Assembly: GCF_003730275.1 (NCBI RefSeq)
Contig: NZ_QTTA01000017.1
Span: forward strand, 124,001-188,000
DNA: 64,000 nt
Direction: 5' to 3'
From: Brevundimonas halotolerans
Lineage (GTDB): Bacteria; Pseudomonadota; Alphaproteobacteria; Caulobacterales; Caulobacteraceae
Part shown: one piece after another, positions 51,195 to 62,277 of the stretch
Position numbering within the stretch: position 1 is the first letter of the stretch
Layout: every line of letters starts with the position of its first letter
The notes under the pieces: generated by a model
Seen by the model: the letters and a program-made list of their open reading frames with translations, nothing else
Told to the model about the DNA's origin: nothing
Database searches by the model: none
Position numbers and translations under genes: made by a program

Positions 51195-52091
51195 TCAGGT
51201 GATTTCGAGGTCGCGCGGCGGGCGGATGCGGCGAAAGCGACCCTCGACGAAGGCAAAGGCGCCGAAGGCCATCATCCCCAGCGCGGTGGCGCTCAGAAGC
51301 CACGGGCCGGCCGGCAGGGTCTCGACCGCCTCGAGCGCGCCGCCAAAGCTGGTGATCGCCGACTCGCGCTCGCGGAACCCCGCCAGCATAACCAGACCGG
51401 CCAAGGGGAAATAGGCGAGGCCCCGGGCGACATAGCCGATGTGGGCCAGAGGCACGACGCGCTTGCATATCTTTTCGGAACAGGCGAGGTCGCGGGCGAA
51501 ATCGGACCGGAAGCCGCGCACGACATTGCCGACGCCGACCGCCAGAATCACCAGACCGACGCCGATCAGCATGGCCTGTCCGAACGGCAGCTCCATCAGG
51601 GCGCGCGCCTTCTCCTGATTCTCCGCGACGTCCTCGCGGGTTGGATTGGCGAAGACCTCGTCCAGCACCTCAAAGACGGTCGAGGCCAACAGGCCGTAGA
51701 CCACACCGCTGATCGCCTGCCCCGCCCTCTTGCCAAGGGCGGACAGGTCGCTGCCTTCGTTGTCGGCATCGAAGACTGACTGCAGCACCCGCCACAGCAC
51801 AAAGGCCCAGAGGCCGAGCCCGAGGGCCATCAGCCATAGCCGTCCGAAGGGCTGTCGCGCCAAGGTTTCGACCACGCCGGTAGACCCGGCCGTCTGACTG
51901 GTCAGGTCGTGGGCGGTCAGCATCAGGATCACCCCGATCGACAGATAGACAAAGCCCCGCGCGCCATAGCCGAAACGGGCCAGAGCCTCGAACACGGCCG
52001 GCAGGGCGGGCCGCCGCCGCCAGAGCCTGCGCGCCTTCCTGATCAGTCTTTCGGTGCGGTGTTCAGCCCAGCGGATATCCATCGGCGGCAT
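51195..52091 (-). CDS. DUF1206 membrane protein
   Basis: 298 residues with six membrane segments in three repeats of the family unit, visible as [20 protein letters not shown] (residues about 40-60), [20 protein letters not shown] (about 125) and [20 protein letters not shown] (about 220). Each has the conserved Gly-Tyr/Phe pattern. DUF1206 proteins are of unknown function. The start is set at ATG 52089-52091 by an upstream GGAGAG; ATG 52080 is an alternative. It is divergent from an ABC transporter operon. Confidence 0.88.
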   Translation of the reverse strand: MPPMDIRWAEHRTERLIRKARRLWRRRPALPAVFEALARFGYGARGFVYLSIGVILMLTAHDLTSQTAGSTGVVETLARQPFGRLWLMALGLGLWAFVLWRVLQSVFDADNEGSDLSALGKRAGQAISGVVYGLLASTVFEVLDEVFANPTREDVAENQEKARALMELPFGQAMLIGVGLVILAVGVGNVVRGFRSDFARDLACSEKICKRVVPLAHIGYVARGLAYFPLAGLVMLAGFRERESAITSFGGALEAVETLPAGPWLLSATALGMMAFGAFAFVEGRFRRIRPPRDLEIT

Positions 52092-52174
52092 CAACTCTCC
52101 AAACCGCAGGAAGCTCCGCTTGTGAGGCGGGTACCGAGCCCCTAATTGGCAGAGCCGGACACGAGGGGGACGGA

Positions 52175-53137
52175 ATGCAGCCGGTCATTTCTATCGACGG
52201 CCTGACAAAGACCTATGCCAGCGGCCATCAGGCGCTGAAGCAGGTCGATCTGGAGATTTCAAAGGGCGAGATTTTCGCCCTGCTGGGGCCGAACGGGGCC
52301 GGCAAGACGACGCTGATCAGCACCATCTGCGGGATTGTTACCCCCAGCACCGGCACGGTGCTGGTCGACGGGCACAATATCCAGTCCGACTATCGCAAGG
52401 CGCGCGAGCGGATCGGCCTGGTGCCGCAGGAACTGACCACCGACGCGTTTGAAACCGTCTGGGCCACCGTCACCTTCAGTCGCGGCCTGTTCGGCCGGGC
52501 ACCGAACCCGGCCTTTATCGAGCAGACGTTGCGGGATCTGAGTCTGTGGGACAAGAAGGACGCCAAGCTGATGACCCTGTCGGGGGGCATGAAGCGCCGG
52601 GTGATGATCGCCAAGGCGCTCAGCCACGAGCCGGACATCCTGTTCCTTGATGAGCCGACCGCCGGCGTTGATGTCGAATTGCGCCGCGATATGTGGGCCT
52701 TGGTGCGGGGCCTGCGCGAGCGGGGCGTGACCATCATCCTGACCACCCACTATATCGAGGAGGCCGAGGAGATGGCCGACCGGGTGGGCGTGATCCTGAA
52801 CGGCGAACTGATCCTGGTCGAGGACAAGACCAAACTGATGAAAAAACTCGGCAAGAAGACGCTGACGTTGAACCTGCAGGATCCCATGCAGGCCGTGCCG
52901 ACCGAGCTGGCCGAATGGAAGGTCACGCTGAAGGCCGACGGTAATGAGCTTGAGTATGTGTTCGATGCCAATGCCGAGCGCACCGGCGTGCCCTCGCTGC
53001 TGCGCGCGGTCAGTGATCTGGGCATCGGTTTCAAGGATCTGAACACCGCCCAGAGCTCGCTGGAGGACATCTTCGTCAGCCTGGTCCATCGCGACAAACC
53101 GGCCCGACCGTCGACCGGTGAAGGAGCCGCATCATGA
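52175..53137 (+). CDS. ABC exporter ATP-binding protein (YadG-like)
   Basis: 320 residues. Walker A is [13 protein letters not shown]-loop [13 protein letters not shown], signature [16 protein letters not shown], Walker [13 protein letters not shown], then the switch His in [20 protein letters not shown]. The C-terminal extension of about 75 residues is seen in drug and polysaccharide ABC-2 systems. With the following permease it forms a heteromeric exporter; YadG/YadH of E. coli are the nearest match I recall, substrate unknown. The gene overlaps the permease by ATGA. Confidence 0.93.
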   Translation: MQPVISIDGLTKTYASGHQALKQVDLEISKGEIFALLGPNGAGKTTLISTICGIVTPSTGTVLVDGHNIQSDYRKARERIGLVPQELTTDAFETVWATVTFSRGLFGRAPNPAFIEQTLRDLSLWDKKDAKLMTLSGGMKRRVMIAKALSHEPDILFLDEPTAGVDVELRRDMWALVRGLRERGVTIILTTHYIEEAEEMADRVGVILNGELILVEDKTKLMKKLGKKTLTLNLQDPMQAVPTELAEWKVTLKADGNELEYVFDANAERTGVPSLLRAVSDLGIGFKDLNTAQSSLEDIFVSLVHRDKPARPSTGEGAAS

Positions 53138-53901
53138 GCTTCAACGCCTATGGAGTCTGGGCCATCTATCGCTTCGAGATGGCGCGGGCGCTGCGCACCT
53201 TCTGGCAGTCGATCGTCACCCCGGTCATCACCACGGCCCTCTATTTCGTGGTCTTCGGCTCGGCCATCGGCAGCCGCATGACCGAAATCGACGGTGTGGC
53301 CTACGGCGCCTTCATCGTGCCCGGCCTGATCATGCTCAGCCTGTTCACCCAGTCGATCTTCAACGCCAGCTTCGGCATCTATTTCCCGAAATTCACCGGC
53401 ACCATCTACGAGATTCTGTCGGCGCCCATTTCGCCGTTCGAGATCGTTCTGGCCTATGTCGGGGCGGCGGCGACCAAGTCGATGGTGCTGGGGCTGATCA
53501 TCCTGGCGACGGCCGCGCTGTTCGTGCCTCTGCGGATCGAGCATCCGCTGATGATGATCGCCTTCCTTGTGCTGATCGCCACCACCTTCTCGCTATTCGG
53601 CTTCATCATCGGCATCTGGGCCCAGGGGTTCGAACAGTTGCAGATGATCCCCATGCTGGTCGTGACCCCGCTGACCTTCCTCGGCGGGTCCTTCTATTCG
53701 ATCGACATGCTGCCGGGCATCTGGCGGACCATCTCGCTGTTCAACCCGGTCGTCTATCTGATCTCGGGCTTCCGCTGGGCCTTCTATGGGGTCGGGGACG
53801 TCAGCGTGGGCATCAGCCTGACGGCGACGCTGGGCTTCTTCTTCACCTGTCTGGCGATCGTCGGCTGGATGTTCAAGACGGGCTACCGGCTGAAGGCCTG
53901 A
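53134..53901 (+). CDS. ABC-2 type membrane permease (YadH-like)
   Basis: 255 residues with six membrane segments, the ABC-2 permease pattern. Landmarks are [29 protein letters not shown] near the N-terminus, [27 protein letters not shown], and the C-terminal signature [37 protein letters not shown]. It is the membrane half of the exporter with the preceding ATPase. Ends eight bases before an opposing gene. Confidence 0.93.
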   Translation: MSFNAYGVWAIYRFEMARALRTFWQSIVTPVITTALYFVVFGSAIGSRMTEIDGVAYGAFIVPGLIMLSLFTQSIFNASFGIYFPKFTGTIYEILSAPISPFEIVLAYVGAAATKSMVLGLIILATAALFVPLRIEHPLMMIAFLVLIATTFSLFGFIIGIWAQGFEQLQMIPMLVVTPLTFLGGSFYSIDMLPGIWRTISLFNPVVYLISGFRWAFYGVGDVSVGISLTATLGFFFTCLAIVGWMFKTGYRLKA

Positions 53902-53908
53902 TGGCCCG

Positions 53909-54295
53909 TCAGCCCGGCGACTTCATCGGCACATAGCCGCGATCGACCATGCGCCGGAGCCCCTCATAGGCCTCGGACAGTTCCTCAAACGCGGTGCGAG
54001 CGGCGGTCAGGCGGGCGATCTGGTCGGGCGTGGACGGGGCGCCGGACTCGGACTGGCGCAGCGCCTCGGCCACCCATTTGGCGCGGGCGGTCGCCACGGT
54101 GATCGCCAGCCGCTGGAAATGACCGGCGTCGACCGAGGACAGCATCTGGCCCACAACCTCGCGGTTCGAGACATAGGCCGTGTAGTCGATCTGCTCCATC
54201 AGGCCGCGCAGGCGGCGCTGTTCGTGCGGGTCGATGTCCTGGGGTTCGAAATGATCCCGGGTCCGCCGGTAGCTGGACGTCTGGATGGTCGACAT
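53909..54295 (-). CDS. hypothetical protein, 128 residues
   Basis: No family recognised. Soluble and mostly helical, with no membrane segment or signal. Sequence features are a polar N-terminus (MSTIQTSSYRRTRDHFEPQ), three predicted helices (HEQRRLRGLMEQIDY, FQRLAITVATARAKWVAEAL, RTAFEELSEAYEGLRRMVDR) and a short basic C-terminus. Helix pattern and length suggest a small three-helix bundle. ATG 54293-54295 is the first in frame. It ends eight bases from the converging permease gene. Confidence 0.6.
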   Translation of the reverse strand: MSTIQTSSYRRTRDHFEPQDIDPHEQRRLRGLMEQIDYTAYVSNREVVGQMLSSVDAGHFQRLAITVATARAKWVAEALRQSESGAPSTPDQIARLTAARTAFEELSEAYEGLRRMVDRGYVPMKSPG

Positions 54296-54339
54296 GGCGC
54301 ACCTCTGAAGGCGTAAGCCCTCAGGGTGGGCCCGGTCGG

Positions 54340-55860
54340 TTAACGGGGGGTTTCGGGCTCACCCTTGCGATGCAGGGCCTGACGGACCGCCTCGAAGGTC
54401 GACTGGACGTCCTCGGACGGGGCCTTGCCCGCCATGCTGACCAGCCAGATGGCCAGCCAGCTGAGGATGAAGCCCGGCACGATCTCATAGACGCCGCTGC
54501 CCTGCGACAGGGTCTGGCCATCGGCCAGCACGGGCGCGTAGATCCAGACCAGAACCGTGACCGCGCCGACGATCATGCCGGCCAGGGCGCCATTGCGGGT
54601 CATGCGCTTCCAGGTCAGCGACAGGATCACCAGCGGCCCGAACGCGGCCCCGAAGCCGGCCCAGGCATTGGAGACCAGGCCCAGAACATTGTTCGAGGGA
54701 TCGTAGGCCAGGAAGATGGCGGCCAGCGACACGGCCAGCACGGCCAGTCGACCGATCATGACCAGTTCCTTCTGGGGCGCATTCCTGCGCAGGAAGATGG
54801 AATAGAAGTCCTCGGTCAGCGAACTGGACGACACCAGCAGCTGGGACGAGATGGTGCTCATGATCGCCGCCAGAATCGCCGCCAGCAGGAAGCCGGTGAT
54901 CAACGGATGGAACAGCACATCCGACAGGATGATGAAGATGGTTTCGGCATCGGCGACCTCGACCCCCATGCGGGTGGCATAGGCCAGGCCGACCAGACCG
55001 GTGCCGAGCGCCCCGATCAGGGTGACCAGCATCCAGCTCATGCCGATATTGCGCATGGCCGGCACATCCTTGAGCGAGCGTACGGCCATGAAGCGGACGA
55101 TAATGTGAGGCTGGCCGAAATAGCCGAGACCCCATGCCATGGCCGAGATGACGCTGATAATCGTCGCCCCCTCGAACAGGTTGAGGAGGCCGGGATCGAT
55201 GCCGCGCACCGTCTCGGTCATCGCGTCGACGCCGCCGATCTGCATCAGGGCGACGATGGGCACCAGGATCAGGGCCACGAACATGATGCAGCCCTGCACA
55301 AAGTCCGTCAGGCTGACAGCCATGAAGCCGCCGACCATGGTGTAGGCCAGCACCACGCCCGCCGTGATCCACAGACCCCACGCGTAATCGAGGCCGAAGG
55401 CGCTCTCGAACAGCTTGCCGCCCGCGACAAGGCCCGAGGAGGTGTAGAGCGTAAAGAAGACGACGATGACCAGCGAGGAGATCACGCGCAGCAGGCGCGA
55501 CCGGTCCATGAACCGCTTGTCGAAATAGTCGGGGATGGTGATCGCGTCATTGGCCATCACCGTATAGGTGCGCAGGCGGGGGGCCACGATCAGATAGTTG
55601 GCCAGCGCACCGAGGAACAGGCCGATGGCGATCCAGGCCGAGGACAGGCCGGACAGATACATGGCCCCCGGCAGACCCAGCAGCATCCAGCCGCTCATGT
55701 CCGAGGCCCCTGCGGACAGGGAGGCGACCGCCGGTCCCAGCTTTCGCCCGCCCAGCATATAGCCCGACACGTCCGAGGTGGACTCGCGGTACGAGTACAG
55801 CCCGATGCCCAGCATCAGGGCGAAATACAGGCCGAGGGTGATCCAGGTTCCGGTTTCCAT
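54340..55860 (-). CDS. putP: sodium/proline symporter PutP
   Basis: 506 residues, 13 membrane segments of the SSS family. Strong PutP features are the N-terminal MLGGRKLGPAVASLSAGASDMSGWMLLGLPGAMYLSGLSSAWI, YTVMANDAITIPDYFDKRFMD, and AWGLGYFGQPHIIVRFMAVRSLKD in the centre. It couples Na+ and proline entry. The start at ATG 55858-55860 (METGTWITLGLYFALM) is that of PutP; an upstream frame extension is not conserved. No putA gene in view. Monocistronic. Confidence 0.95.
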   Translation of the reverse strand: METGTWITLGLYFALMLGIGLYSYRESTSDVSGYMLGGRKLGPAVASLSAGASDMSGWMLLGLPGAMYLSGLSSAWIAIGLFLGALANYLIVAPRLRTYTVMANDAITIPDYFDKRFMDRSRLLRVISSLVIVVFFTLYTSSGLVAGGKLFESAFGLDYAWGLWITAGVVLAYTMVGGFMAVSLTDFVQGCIMFVALILVPIVALMQIGGVDAMTETVRGIDPGLLNLFEGATIISVISAMAWGLGYFGQPHIIVRFMAVRSLKDVPAMRNIGMSWMLVTLIGALGTGLVGLAYATRMGVEVADAETIFIILSDVLFHPLITGFLLAAILAAIMSTISSQLLVSSSSLTEDFYSIFLRRNAPQKELVMIGRLAVLAVSLAAIFLAYDPSNNVLGLVSNAWAGFGAAFGPLVILSLTWKRMTRNGALAGMIVGAVTVLVWIYAPVLADGQTLSQGSGVYEIVPGFILSWLAIWLVSMAGKAPSEDVQSTFEAVRQALHRKGEPETPR

Positions 55861-55996
55861 ACGCGAAGGGGTAGCAGCGTTGCCGCAATCGGGTCCACCC
55901 CCCGCCACATTCCTGAACGGAACAGCTGGCGTTGCCACGGGTTAGCCATAGTCAGGGACAAGCTAATGTGTCCCACACCTTGTGATGGAGAATTCG

Positions 55997-56242
55997 ATGA
56001 ATGACCGTCTGAAACGACCCGCAATCCTGTCGGCCGCTGCGGTCGGTGCTCTGGGCCTGTCGCTGGCCGCCTGCGCCGGTATGGGACCGCGCGATGGCAC
56101 CTATACCCAGCAGCTGGACGCGCTCCGGGCCGACTGTGATGCCCGTGGCGGCATCCTGACCCCGACCGGTGCGCAAAGCGCTGCGCCCGAGCGGGACTAT
56201 GCCTGCGAAATCCGTGGGCTGCCGTCCAGCCGCACGCGTTGA
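55997..56242 (+). CDS. small lipoprotein of unknown function
   Basis: 81 residues. The leader ends ALGLSLAACAGMG with lipobox LAAC (Cys 26). The mature 55 residues have two more Cys (LRADCDARGG and YACEIRG), which could form a disulfide, and no recognised domain. GGAG lies six bases before ATG 55997; an ATG four codons upstream is the alternative. It is divergent from putP and ends four bases before the opposing cysS stop. Confidence 0.72.
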   Translation: MNDRLKRPAILSAAAVGALGLSLAACAGMGPRDGTYTQQLDALRADCDARGGILTPTGAQSAAPERDYACEIRGLPSSRTR

Positions 56243-56245
56243 TGC

Positions 56246-57655
56246 CTAGGACCGGAGGCGCCAGCGGGCACCTTCGGCTCCGTCCATGACCTCGACGTTG
56301 AGCGCGGTCAGCCGGTCGCGGATGCGATCCGCCTCGGGCCAGTCCTTCGCAGCCCGGGCGGTGGCACGCTGTTCGATCAAGGCCTCGACCTCGGCCGCCA
56401 GATCGTCGGAGGCATCGCCCTTGAGCCATTCGGCCGGGTCCGACTGGAGCACGCCGAGAACATCGGCTGATGCAAGCAACTGACCCTTGGCCTGCGCAAC
56501 AGCAACGGCGTCGCCTGCGGTCAGCCCGCGTTCGATCTCGCCGGACAGCGCAAACAGCACCGCCATCGCGCCGGGAGTGTTCAGGTCGTCCTCAATGGCC
56601 TTGAGGAATTCGGCGGCCGGCTCGTCGGTCGATGCGGCGACGTCGGCAGAGCGGGCCAGCGCGCCATACAGCCGGTCCAGCGACTTGCGACTTTGATCCA
56701 GCAGGTTCTGGGTCCAGTCCAGCGGCTGCCGGTAGTGGGCGGACAGCAGGGCCCAGCGCACCACCTCGCCCGGAATGGCCTGCACCAGATCGTGGAGCAG
56801 CAGCACATTGCCGAGCGACTTGGACATCTTTTCCGCGTCGAGCGTCAGAAAGCCGTTGTGCATCCAGTAGCGGGCATAGTGGTCGTGCGGGCGCTCGCCA
56901 TGGGCATGGCCGTGGGCGCAGACGCCTTGGGCGATCTCATTCTCATGGTGGGGGAAGGCCAGGTCGATGCCGCCGCCGTGGATGTCGATGGGCAGGCCCA
57001 GCACCTGTTCGATCATGGCCGAGCATTCGATGTGCCACCCCGGACGGCCCGGGCCCCAGGGGGACGGCCACTCCGGCTCGCCCGGCTTTGACGGCTTCCA
57101 CAGGACGAAGTCGTGGGGGTTCTTCTTGTACGGCGCCACCTCGACCCGGGCGCCGGCGATCATGTCGTCCAGATTGCGGCCCGACAGCGCGCCGTAGGCC
57201 TCGTACGAGGACACATCGAACAGCACATGGCCCTCGGCCGCATAGGCGCAGCCCTGCTCCAGAATCGCTCCGATCTGGGCCACGATGGCATCCATGTGAT
57301 CGGTGACATGGGGGGCGATATCGGGCGGTGTGACGTTCAGCCGCGCCATGTCCTCGAGGTAGGCGGCCTCATAGCGGGCGGTGATCTCTCCGATCGGCAC
57401 GCCCTCCTTCGCCGCCTTGGCATTGATCTTGTCATCCACGTCGGTGACGTTCCTGGCATAGACGACGTGTTGGGCCCCGTAGCGACGGCGTAGGAGCCGC
57501 ACCAGAACATCGAAAACCACCGGCGGGCGCGCATTGCCGATGTGGGCAAAGTCATACACCGTCGGTCCGCAGACATAGAGGGTCACGCGCGTCTGATCAC
57601 GGGGCTCGAAGACCCGTTTGGTGCGAGTCAGGGTGTCGTGGAGCACGAGAGGCAT
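56246..57655 (-). CDS. cysS: cysteinyl-tRNA synthetase
   Basis: 469 residues, class I synthetase. The zinc-binding Cys and HIGH-type motif are [18 protein letters not shown]; Cys in GWHIECSAM and His/Glu in [11 protein letters not shown] complete the zinc site; the second catalytic motif is KMSKSLGN. The C-terminal anticodon domain is intact to [21 protein letters not shown] 57653-57655 ([18 protein letters not shown]) matches the usual start; an upstream in-frame ATG at 57697 is possible. Lies divergent from folE. Confidence 0.96.
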   Translation of the reverse strand: MPLVLHDTLTRTKRVFEPRDQTRVTLYVCGPTVYDFAHIGNARPPVVFDVLVRLLRRRYGAQHVVYARNVTDVDDKINAKAAKEGVPIGEITARYEAAYLEDMARLNVTPPDIAPHVTDHMDAIVAQIGAILEQGCAYAAEGHVLFDVSSYEAYGALSGRNLDDMIAGARVEVAPYKKNPHDFVLWKPSKPGEPEWPSPWGPGRPGWHIECSAMIEQVLGLPIDIHGGGIDLAFPHHENEIAQGVCAHGHAHGERPHDHYARYWMHNGFLTLDAEKMSKSLGNVLLLHDLVQAIPGEVVRWALLSAHYRQPLDWTQNLLDQSRKSLDRLYGALARSADVAASTDEPAAEFLKAIEDDLNTPGAMAVLFALSGEIERGLTAGDAVAVAQAKGQLLASADVLGVLQSDPAEWLKGDASDDLAAEVEALIEQRATARAAKDWPEADRIRDRLTALNVEVMDGAEGARWRLRS

Positions 57656-57819
57656 GGCGGGGGCCGGTCCGGCTTGCTTGCGGGGAAAGGGGATCATCCC
57701 ATATAGCCGGGACGGGACGGGTCCAACCACACAGTTCGTTCCCGCAGAAAAAAGGGAGAGCGGCGCGCGTCATTTCCGGAACCCTCGTTCCGGCGCAACT
57801 TCGTCGCCATTACATCGAT

Positions 57820-58443
57820 ATGGATGCCATTGTGCAAAAGCCCAGCCTGGTCACCGACGCCGACACCAACGCCATCATCCGTCCGTCGCGCGAAGAGGCC
57901 ATGCAGGCCGTGCGCACCCTGCTGGCCTGGGCCGGTGACAACCCCGACCGCGAGGGCCTGATCGATACGCCCAAGCGCGTGGTCGACGCCTATGGCGAAT
58001 GGTTCGAAGGCTATGGCGCCGATCCGGCCAAGGAACTGTCGCGCACCTTCGAGGATGTGCAGGGCTATGACGACATGGTGCTGCTACGTGACATCGAGGT
58101 CGAGAGCCACTGCGAGCACCATATGGCGCCGTTCCTCGGCAAGGCCTATGTCGCCTATGTGCCGACCGAAAAGGTCGTGGGCATCTCCAAGATCGCCCGC
58201 GTGGTCGAGATCTTCTCCAAGCGACTGCAGACCCAGGAAGTCCTGACGAACCAGATCGCCGGGGCCATCGAATCGCACCTGAAACCGGCCGGCGTGGCCG
58301 TACTGATTGACGCCGAACACCAGTGCATGACCACCCGCGGCGTCCATCACCGCCATGTTTCGACCATCACCACCCGCTTCACTGGCGTCTTCAAGAGCGA
58401 TCCGGCGCAGATGGAGCGGTTTTTGAAGCTGGCGAGGGGCTGA
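57820..58443 (+). CDS. folE: GTP cyclohydrolase I
   Basis: Converts GTP to dihydroneopterin triphosphate, the first step of folate (and queuosine) synthesis. 207 residues. Zinc ligands are Cys and His in [14 protein letters not shown] (about residues 95-105) and Cys in [10 protein letters not shown], with the T-fold core [29 protein letters not shown]. It has the N-terminal extension common in alphaproteobacteria. Alone on the plus strand. Confidence 0.96.
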   Translation: MDAIVQKPSLVTDADTNAIIRPSREEAMQAVRTLLAWAGDNPDREGLIDTPKRVVDAYGEWFEGYGADPAKELSRTFEDVQGYDDMVLLRDIEVESHCEHHMAPFLGKAYVAYVPTEKVVGISKIARVVEIFSKRLQTQEVLTNQIAGAIESHLKPAGVAVLIDAEHQCMTTRGVHHRHVSTITTRFTGVFKSDPAQMERFLKLARG

Positions 58444-58599
58444 GAAGGGTCGGCGGGTTCGCCCGTCAGGCGTAATCCTCAGAATCGGAACCCTTCAGGG
58501 CCTCTGACCGCTTTACAAGCGCCGTCAGGATCGCCAAGAGACGGTTGAAGCTGATCCACACGTACGCCCCGAGCGGCGGCATGACACGGAGACGACCCC

Positions 58600-59043
<444 letters not shown>

Positions 59044-59068
59044 GCATCGGGCCAACCGCCTGATACCG

Positions 59069-59101
59069 AAAGGGCCGCTCCTGTCCGGGGCGGCCCTTTT
59101 T
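59069..59101 (+). terminator. Rho-independent terminator after the exbD-like gene
   Basis: AAAGGGCCGC at 59069-59078 pairs perfectly with GCGGCCCTTT at 59090-59099, extended inward by three more pairs, and is followed by a T-run. Confidence 0.92.
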
Positions 59102-59119
59102 CAATTCGGAGCGCGTACA

Positions 59120-59470
59120 ATGACCAAGGACGAGGTCGACGCCCTGATCATGGCCCTGCCCGGGGCGGAACACAGCACGGCCTATGGTCAGCCCTGCTGG
59201 CGGATTGCGGGCAAGTTCCTGACGCGACTGCGGGCCGAGGACGACAGTCTGGCATTGGATGTCGGCTCGATCGAGCGGCGCGACATGCTGGTCGAGGTCG
59301 ACCCCGAGGTCTTCCACATCACCGACCACTATCGCCCCTATGCCTATGCGCTGATCCGCATCGAGCGGGTCGACCCGGACTGGCTGAAGGCCGAACTGGC
59401 CAGCCGCTGGCGTAAGGTCGCGCTGGCGAAACTGAGGAAGGCCCATCCGGAGATGGCCGAGGCCGGCTGA
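59120..59470 (+). CDS. MmcQ/YjbR-family protein
   Basis: 116 residues matching the MmcQ/YjbR fold (CyaY-like): MTKDEVDALIMALPGAEHSTAYGQPCWRIAGKFLTRL with the typical alternating strands and FHITDHYRPYAYALIRIERVDPDWLKAELASRWRKVA at the C-terminus. Family members are often annotated as DNA-binding, but a clear role has not been shown. ATG 59120 is preceded by the exbD terminator, so it has its own promoter, or reads from the same region. Confidence 0.85.
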   Translation: MTKDEVDALIMALPGAEHSTAYGQPCWRIAGKFLTRLRAEDDSLALDVGSIERRDMLVEVDPEVFHITDHYRPYAYALIRIERVDPDWLKAELASRWRKVALAKLRKAHPEMAEAG

Positions 59471-59537
59471 GTGCGCCCTTGATACTTCGGAGATCAGCCC
59501 CAGCTAAAGTCCCCTCCCCACGCCGAAGGATTTCCCC

Positions 59538-60386
59538 ATGGCAACGGCCGACACCCTGACCGTCGACGGATACGACATCCCCCTGCTGGGGCTGGGCACC
59601 TGGCAGCTGGAGCCGGACGATGCGCGGCGCATGGTCGGTCACGCCCTGACGAACGGCTATCGCCACATCGACACGGCCTGGATCTACCGGAACGAGAAGG
59701 GCGTCGGCGAGGGCATCCGCGATGCCGGTCTGGCGCGTGGTGACTTCTGGCTGACCACCAAGATCTGGGTGGATCATTTCAGCCACGACGCCTTGCTGAA
59801 GCAGGCCGAGGAATCGGCAAACAGCCTGGGCACGGCGCCCGACCTGCTGCTGCTGCATTGGCCGAAGGCGACGCCGCCGCTGGTCGAGACGATCGGGGCC
59901 CTGAATGAAGCTAAGGCGCGCGGCCTGACCGCTGCCATCGGCCTGTCGAACTTCCCGTCCGGCGAGTGGAAGAAGGCGCAGGACCTGTCCGAGGCGCGGC
60001 TGATCACCAATCAGGTCGAATACCACCCCTATCTGTCGCAGAAGACGTTGATCGACACGGCCCGGGACCTCGGGTCATCCGTCACGGCCTGGTCGCCGCT
60101 GGCCCAGGGCAAGATCGTCGAGGACGCCACGATCCGCGCCATCGCCGAGGTCCACGGCAAGTCGGTCGGACAGGTGACCCTGCGCTGGATCGTGCAGCAG
60201 GGCGTGATCGCAATCCCCAAGACCTCGAAGGAAAGCCGCGCGGCCGAGAACCTCGACATCTTCGACTTTGCCCTCACCGAAGACGAGATGGCCCGCATCC
60301 ACGCCCTGGCCCATCCGGGCGGTCGTCTGGGTGACTGGATTGATCCGGTCTTTGAATGGGATCAGGATACCTCCCAATCATATTGA
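59538..60386 (+). CDS. aldo/keto reductase
   Basis: 282 residues, TIM-barrel NADPH-dependent oxidoreductase. The tetrad is Asp in YRHIDTAWIYRNEKGVG (D45), Tyr (Y50), Lys in WLTTKIWVDHF (K75) and His in LLLLHWPKA. The cofactor-binding end is IPKTSKESRAAENLDIFDFAL. It reduces aldehydes or ketones such as 2,5-diketo-D-gluconate or methylglyoxal; the substrate is unknown. Close to the following XRE regulator gene (18 bp). Confidence 0.93.
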   Translation: MATADTLTVDGYDIPLLGLGTWQLEPDDARRMVGHALTNGYRHIDTAWIYRNEKGVGEGIRDAGLARGDFWLTTKIWVDHFSHDALLKQAEESANSLGTAPDLLLLHWPKATPPLVETIGALNEAKARGLTAAIGLSNFPSGEWKKAQDLSEARLITNQVEYHPYLSQKTLIDTARDLGSSVTAWSPLAQGKIVEDATIRAIAEVHGKSVGQVTLRWIVQQGVIAIPKTSKESRAAENLDIFDFALTEDEMARIHALAHPGGRLGDWIDPVFEWDQDTSQSY

Positions 60387-60404
60387 ACCTGGGGAGGTTC
60401 GCAG

Positions 60405-60653
60405 ATGGGCAGTGTCCTGGCGTTTCCGGGAACGAACCCGGGTGATGTCGCGGTCGGACGTCGGCTGAAGCACTGGCGAGACCAGCGCGGGTGCGATGTC
60501 GATGCGCTGGCGGGAGCGCTGAAGCTGACGCCGGAGGGGGTTCGCCGGCTGGAAAGCGGCCGCGCCCACATGAACTCGACCCAGATGGCCGTCGCCACCC
60601 GCCACCTGCACCTGCCGGTCTGGGCGCTGGTGTCGGACACACCGGCCTACTGA
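60405..60653 (+). CDS. XRE-family helix-turn-helix protein
   Basis: 82 residues. The HTH is about residues 18-68: [45 protein letters not shown], with the usual Q-type turn and a terminal helix with WALVSD. A single-domain repressor-type fold; it may regulate the aldo/keto reductase gene upstream or be an antitoxin-like partner, but no cognate is identified. ATG 60405 is well placed. Confidence 0.85.
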   Translation: MGSVLAFPGTNPGDVAVGRRLKHWRDQRGCDVDALAGALKLTPEGVRRLESGRAHMNSTQMAVATRHLHLPVWALVSDTPAY

Positions 60654-60705
60654 GCGACATCCTGGCCGCGTGACAGACGCCGCGGGCCCGCCTAAGCGTG
60701 GGCGC

Positions 60706-62235
60706 ATGGCCTACAAGTCCCTGCGCGAATTCATCGAGCTGCTGGAAGCCGAGGGCGAGTTGGTGCGCGTTCGCGAGCCGGTCTCGACCCAGCTGGAGAT
60801 GACCGAGATCCAGACCCGGTTGCTGCGGAACGGCGGCCCGGCGGTGCTGTTCGAAAAGCCGGTCATGCCGGACGGTTCGATCAGCCCCATCCCCTGCCTC
60901 GCCAATCTGTTCGGGACGGTGAAGCGCGTCGCCATGGGCGTGACGCTGGAGGGCAAGAGCCGCACCACCGCCGCCGAACTGCGCGAGGTCGGCGAGCTGC
61001 TGGCTTTCCTCAGGAATCCGACCCCGCCGCGCGGTCTGGCCGATGCCATGGAGATGCTGCCGCTGGCCAAGACCGTCATGGCGATGCGGCCGAAGGTGGT
61101 GAAAAAGGCGCCAGTGCAGGAGGTGGTGCTGAAGGGCGATCAGATCGACCTGACCGCCCTGCCCGTCCAGGGCTGCTGGCCCGGCGAGCCCGCACCACTG
61201 ATCACCTGGGGTCTGGTGGTGACCAAGGGCCCGTCCGACGACCGCGAGGACGACTTCAACCTCGGCATCTATCGCATGCAGGTGCTGGGCAGGGACAAGG
61301 CGATCATGCGCTGGCTGGCCCACCGCGGCGGAGCCCAGCACTATGCCCGGCACAAGAAGGCCGGCAAGCGCGAACCCCTGCCCTGCGCCGTTGTGCTGGG
61401 CGCCGACCCGGGCACCATTCTGGCGGCCGTGACGCCGGTACCGGATACCCTCAGCGAATACCAGTTCGCCGGACTGATGCGCGGGGCCAAGGCCGAGCTG
61501 GTGCCCTGCAAGACCGTGCCGCTGATGGTGCCCGCCACCGCCGAGATCGTGCTGGAGGGCCACGTCCTGCTGGACGAGCACGCGCCCGAGGGGCCGTACG
61601 GTGACCACACGGGCTATTACAACTCGGTCGAGACCTTCCCGGTGTTTCAGGTGACGGCCGTCACCATGCGTCGCGACCCGATCTATCTGACCACCTTCAC
61701 CGGCCGCCCGCCGGACGAGCCTAGCGTGCTGGGCGAGGCGCTGAACGAGGTCTTCATCCCCCTGCTGCGCCAGCAGTTTCCCGAGATCGTCGACTTCTGG
61801 CTGCCGCCCGAGGGATGCAGCTATCGCATCGCCGTGGTGTCGATGAAGAAGGCCTATCCGGGCCATGCCAAGCGCGTGATGATGGGCTGCTGGAGCTATC
61901 TGCGGCAGTTCATGTACACCAAATGGATCATCGTGGTGGACCACGACATCAACGCCCGCGACTGGAAGGACGTGATGTGGGCCATCTCGACCAAGATGGA
62001 CCCGGCACGCGACATCACCGTCATCGAAAGCACGCCAATCGACTATCTGGACTTTGCCAGCCCCGAGAGCGGCCTCGGCTCCAAGATCGGCCTCGACGCC
62101 ACCGACAAGCTGCCCCCTGAGACCAAGCGCGAATGGGGCGAGGAAATCCGCATGGACGAGGCCGTGGTCGAACGGGTGTCGGAGATGTGGACCCGCCTGG
62201 GATTACCCGGTGACGGAACGCCGATCTGGAAGTGA
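60706..62235 (+). CDS. ubiD: 4-hydroxy-3-polyprenylbenzoate decarboxylase UbiD
   Basis: Decarboxylates the polyprenyl-hydroxybenzoate intermediate of ubiquinone with prenylated FMN supplied by UbiX. 509 residues from ATG 60706 ([19 protein letters not shown]), the start typical of the family; a GTG 12 codons upstream is the alternative. Landmarks are [62 protein letters not shown] and [14 protein letters not shown] UbiX gene is not in the window. It pairs logically with coq7, elsewhere here. Confidence 0.95.
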   Translation: MAYKSLREFIELLEAEGELVRVREPVSTQLEMTEIQTRLLRNGGPAVLFEKPVMPDGSISPIPCLANLFGTVKRVAMGVTLEGKSRTTAAELREVGELLAFLRNPTPPRGLADAMEMLPLAKTVMAMRPKVVKKAPVQEVVLKGDQIDLTALPVQGCWPGEPAPLITWGLVVTKGPSDDREDDFNLGIYRMQVLGRDKAIMRWLAHRGGAQHYARHKKAGKREPLPCAVVLGADPGTILAAVTPVPDTLSEYQFAGLMRGAKAELVPCKTVPLMVPATAEIVLEGHVLLDEHAPEGPYGDHTGYYNSVETFPVFQVTAVTMRRDPIYLTTFTGRPPDEPSVLGEALNEVFIPLLRQQFPEIVDFWLPPEGCSYRIAVVSMKKAYPGHAKRVMMGCWSYLRQFMYTKWIIVVDHDINARDWKDVMWAISTKMDPARDITVIESTPIDYLDFASPESGLGSKIGLDATDKLPPETKREWGEEIRMDEAVVERVSEMWTRLGLPGDGTPIWK

Positions 62236-62252
62236 GGGCTTGGCCGTGTTAT

Positions 62253-62272
62253 AACTTCGTTGCAACGGAGTT
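62253..62272. promoter_or_regulatory. near-perfect 20-bp palindrome at the mazEF promoter
   Basis: AACTTCGTTGCAACGGAGTT has a perfect ten-base core CGTTGCAACG and matching outer arms AACT/AGTT, with only one mismatched pair. It lies just before ATG 62278, overlapping TATAACTT. A site of this kind suits autoregulation by MazE-MazF. Confidence 0.62.
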
Positions 62273-62277
62273 CGGCC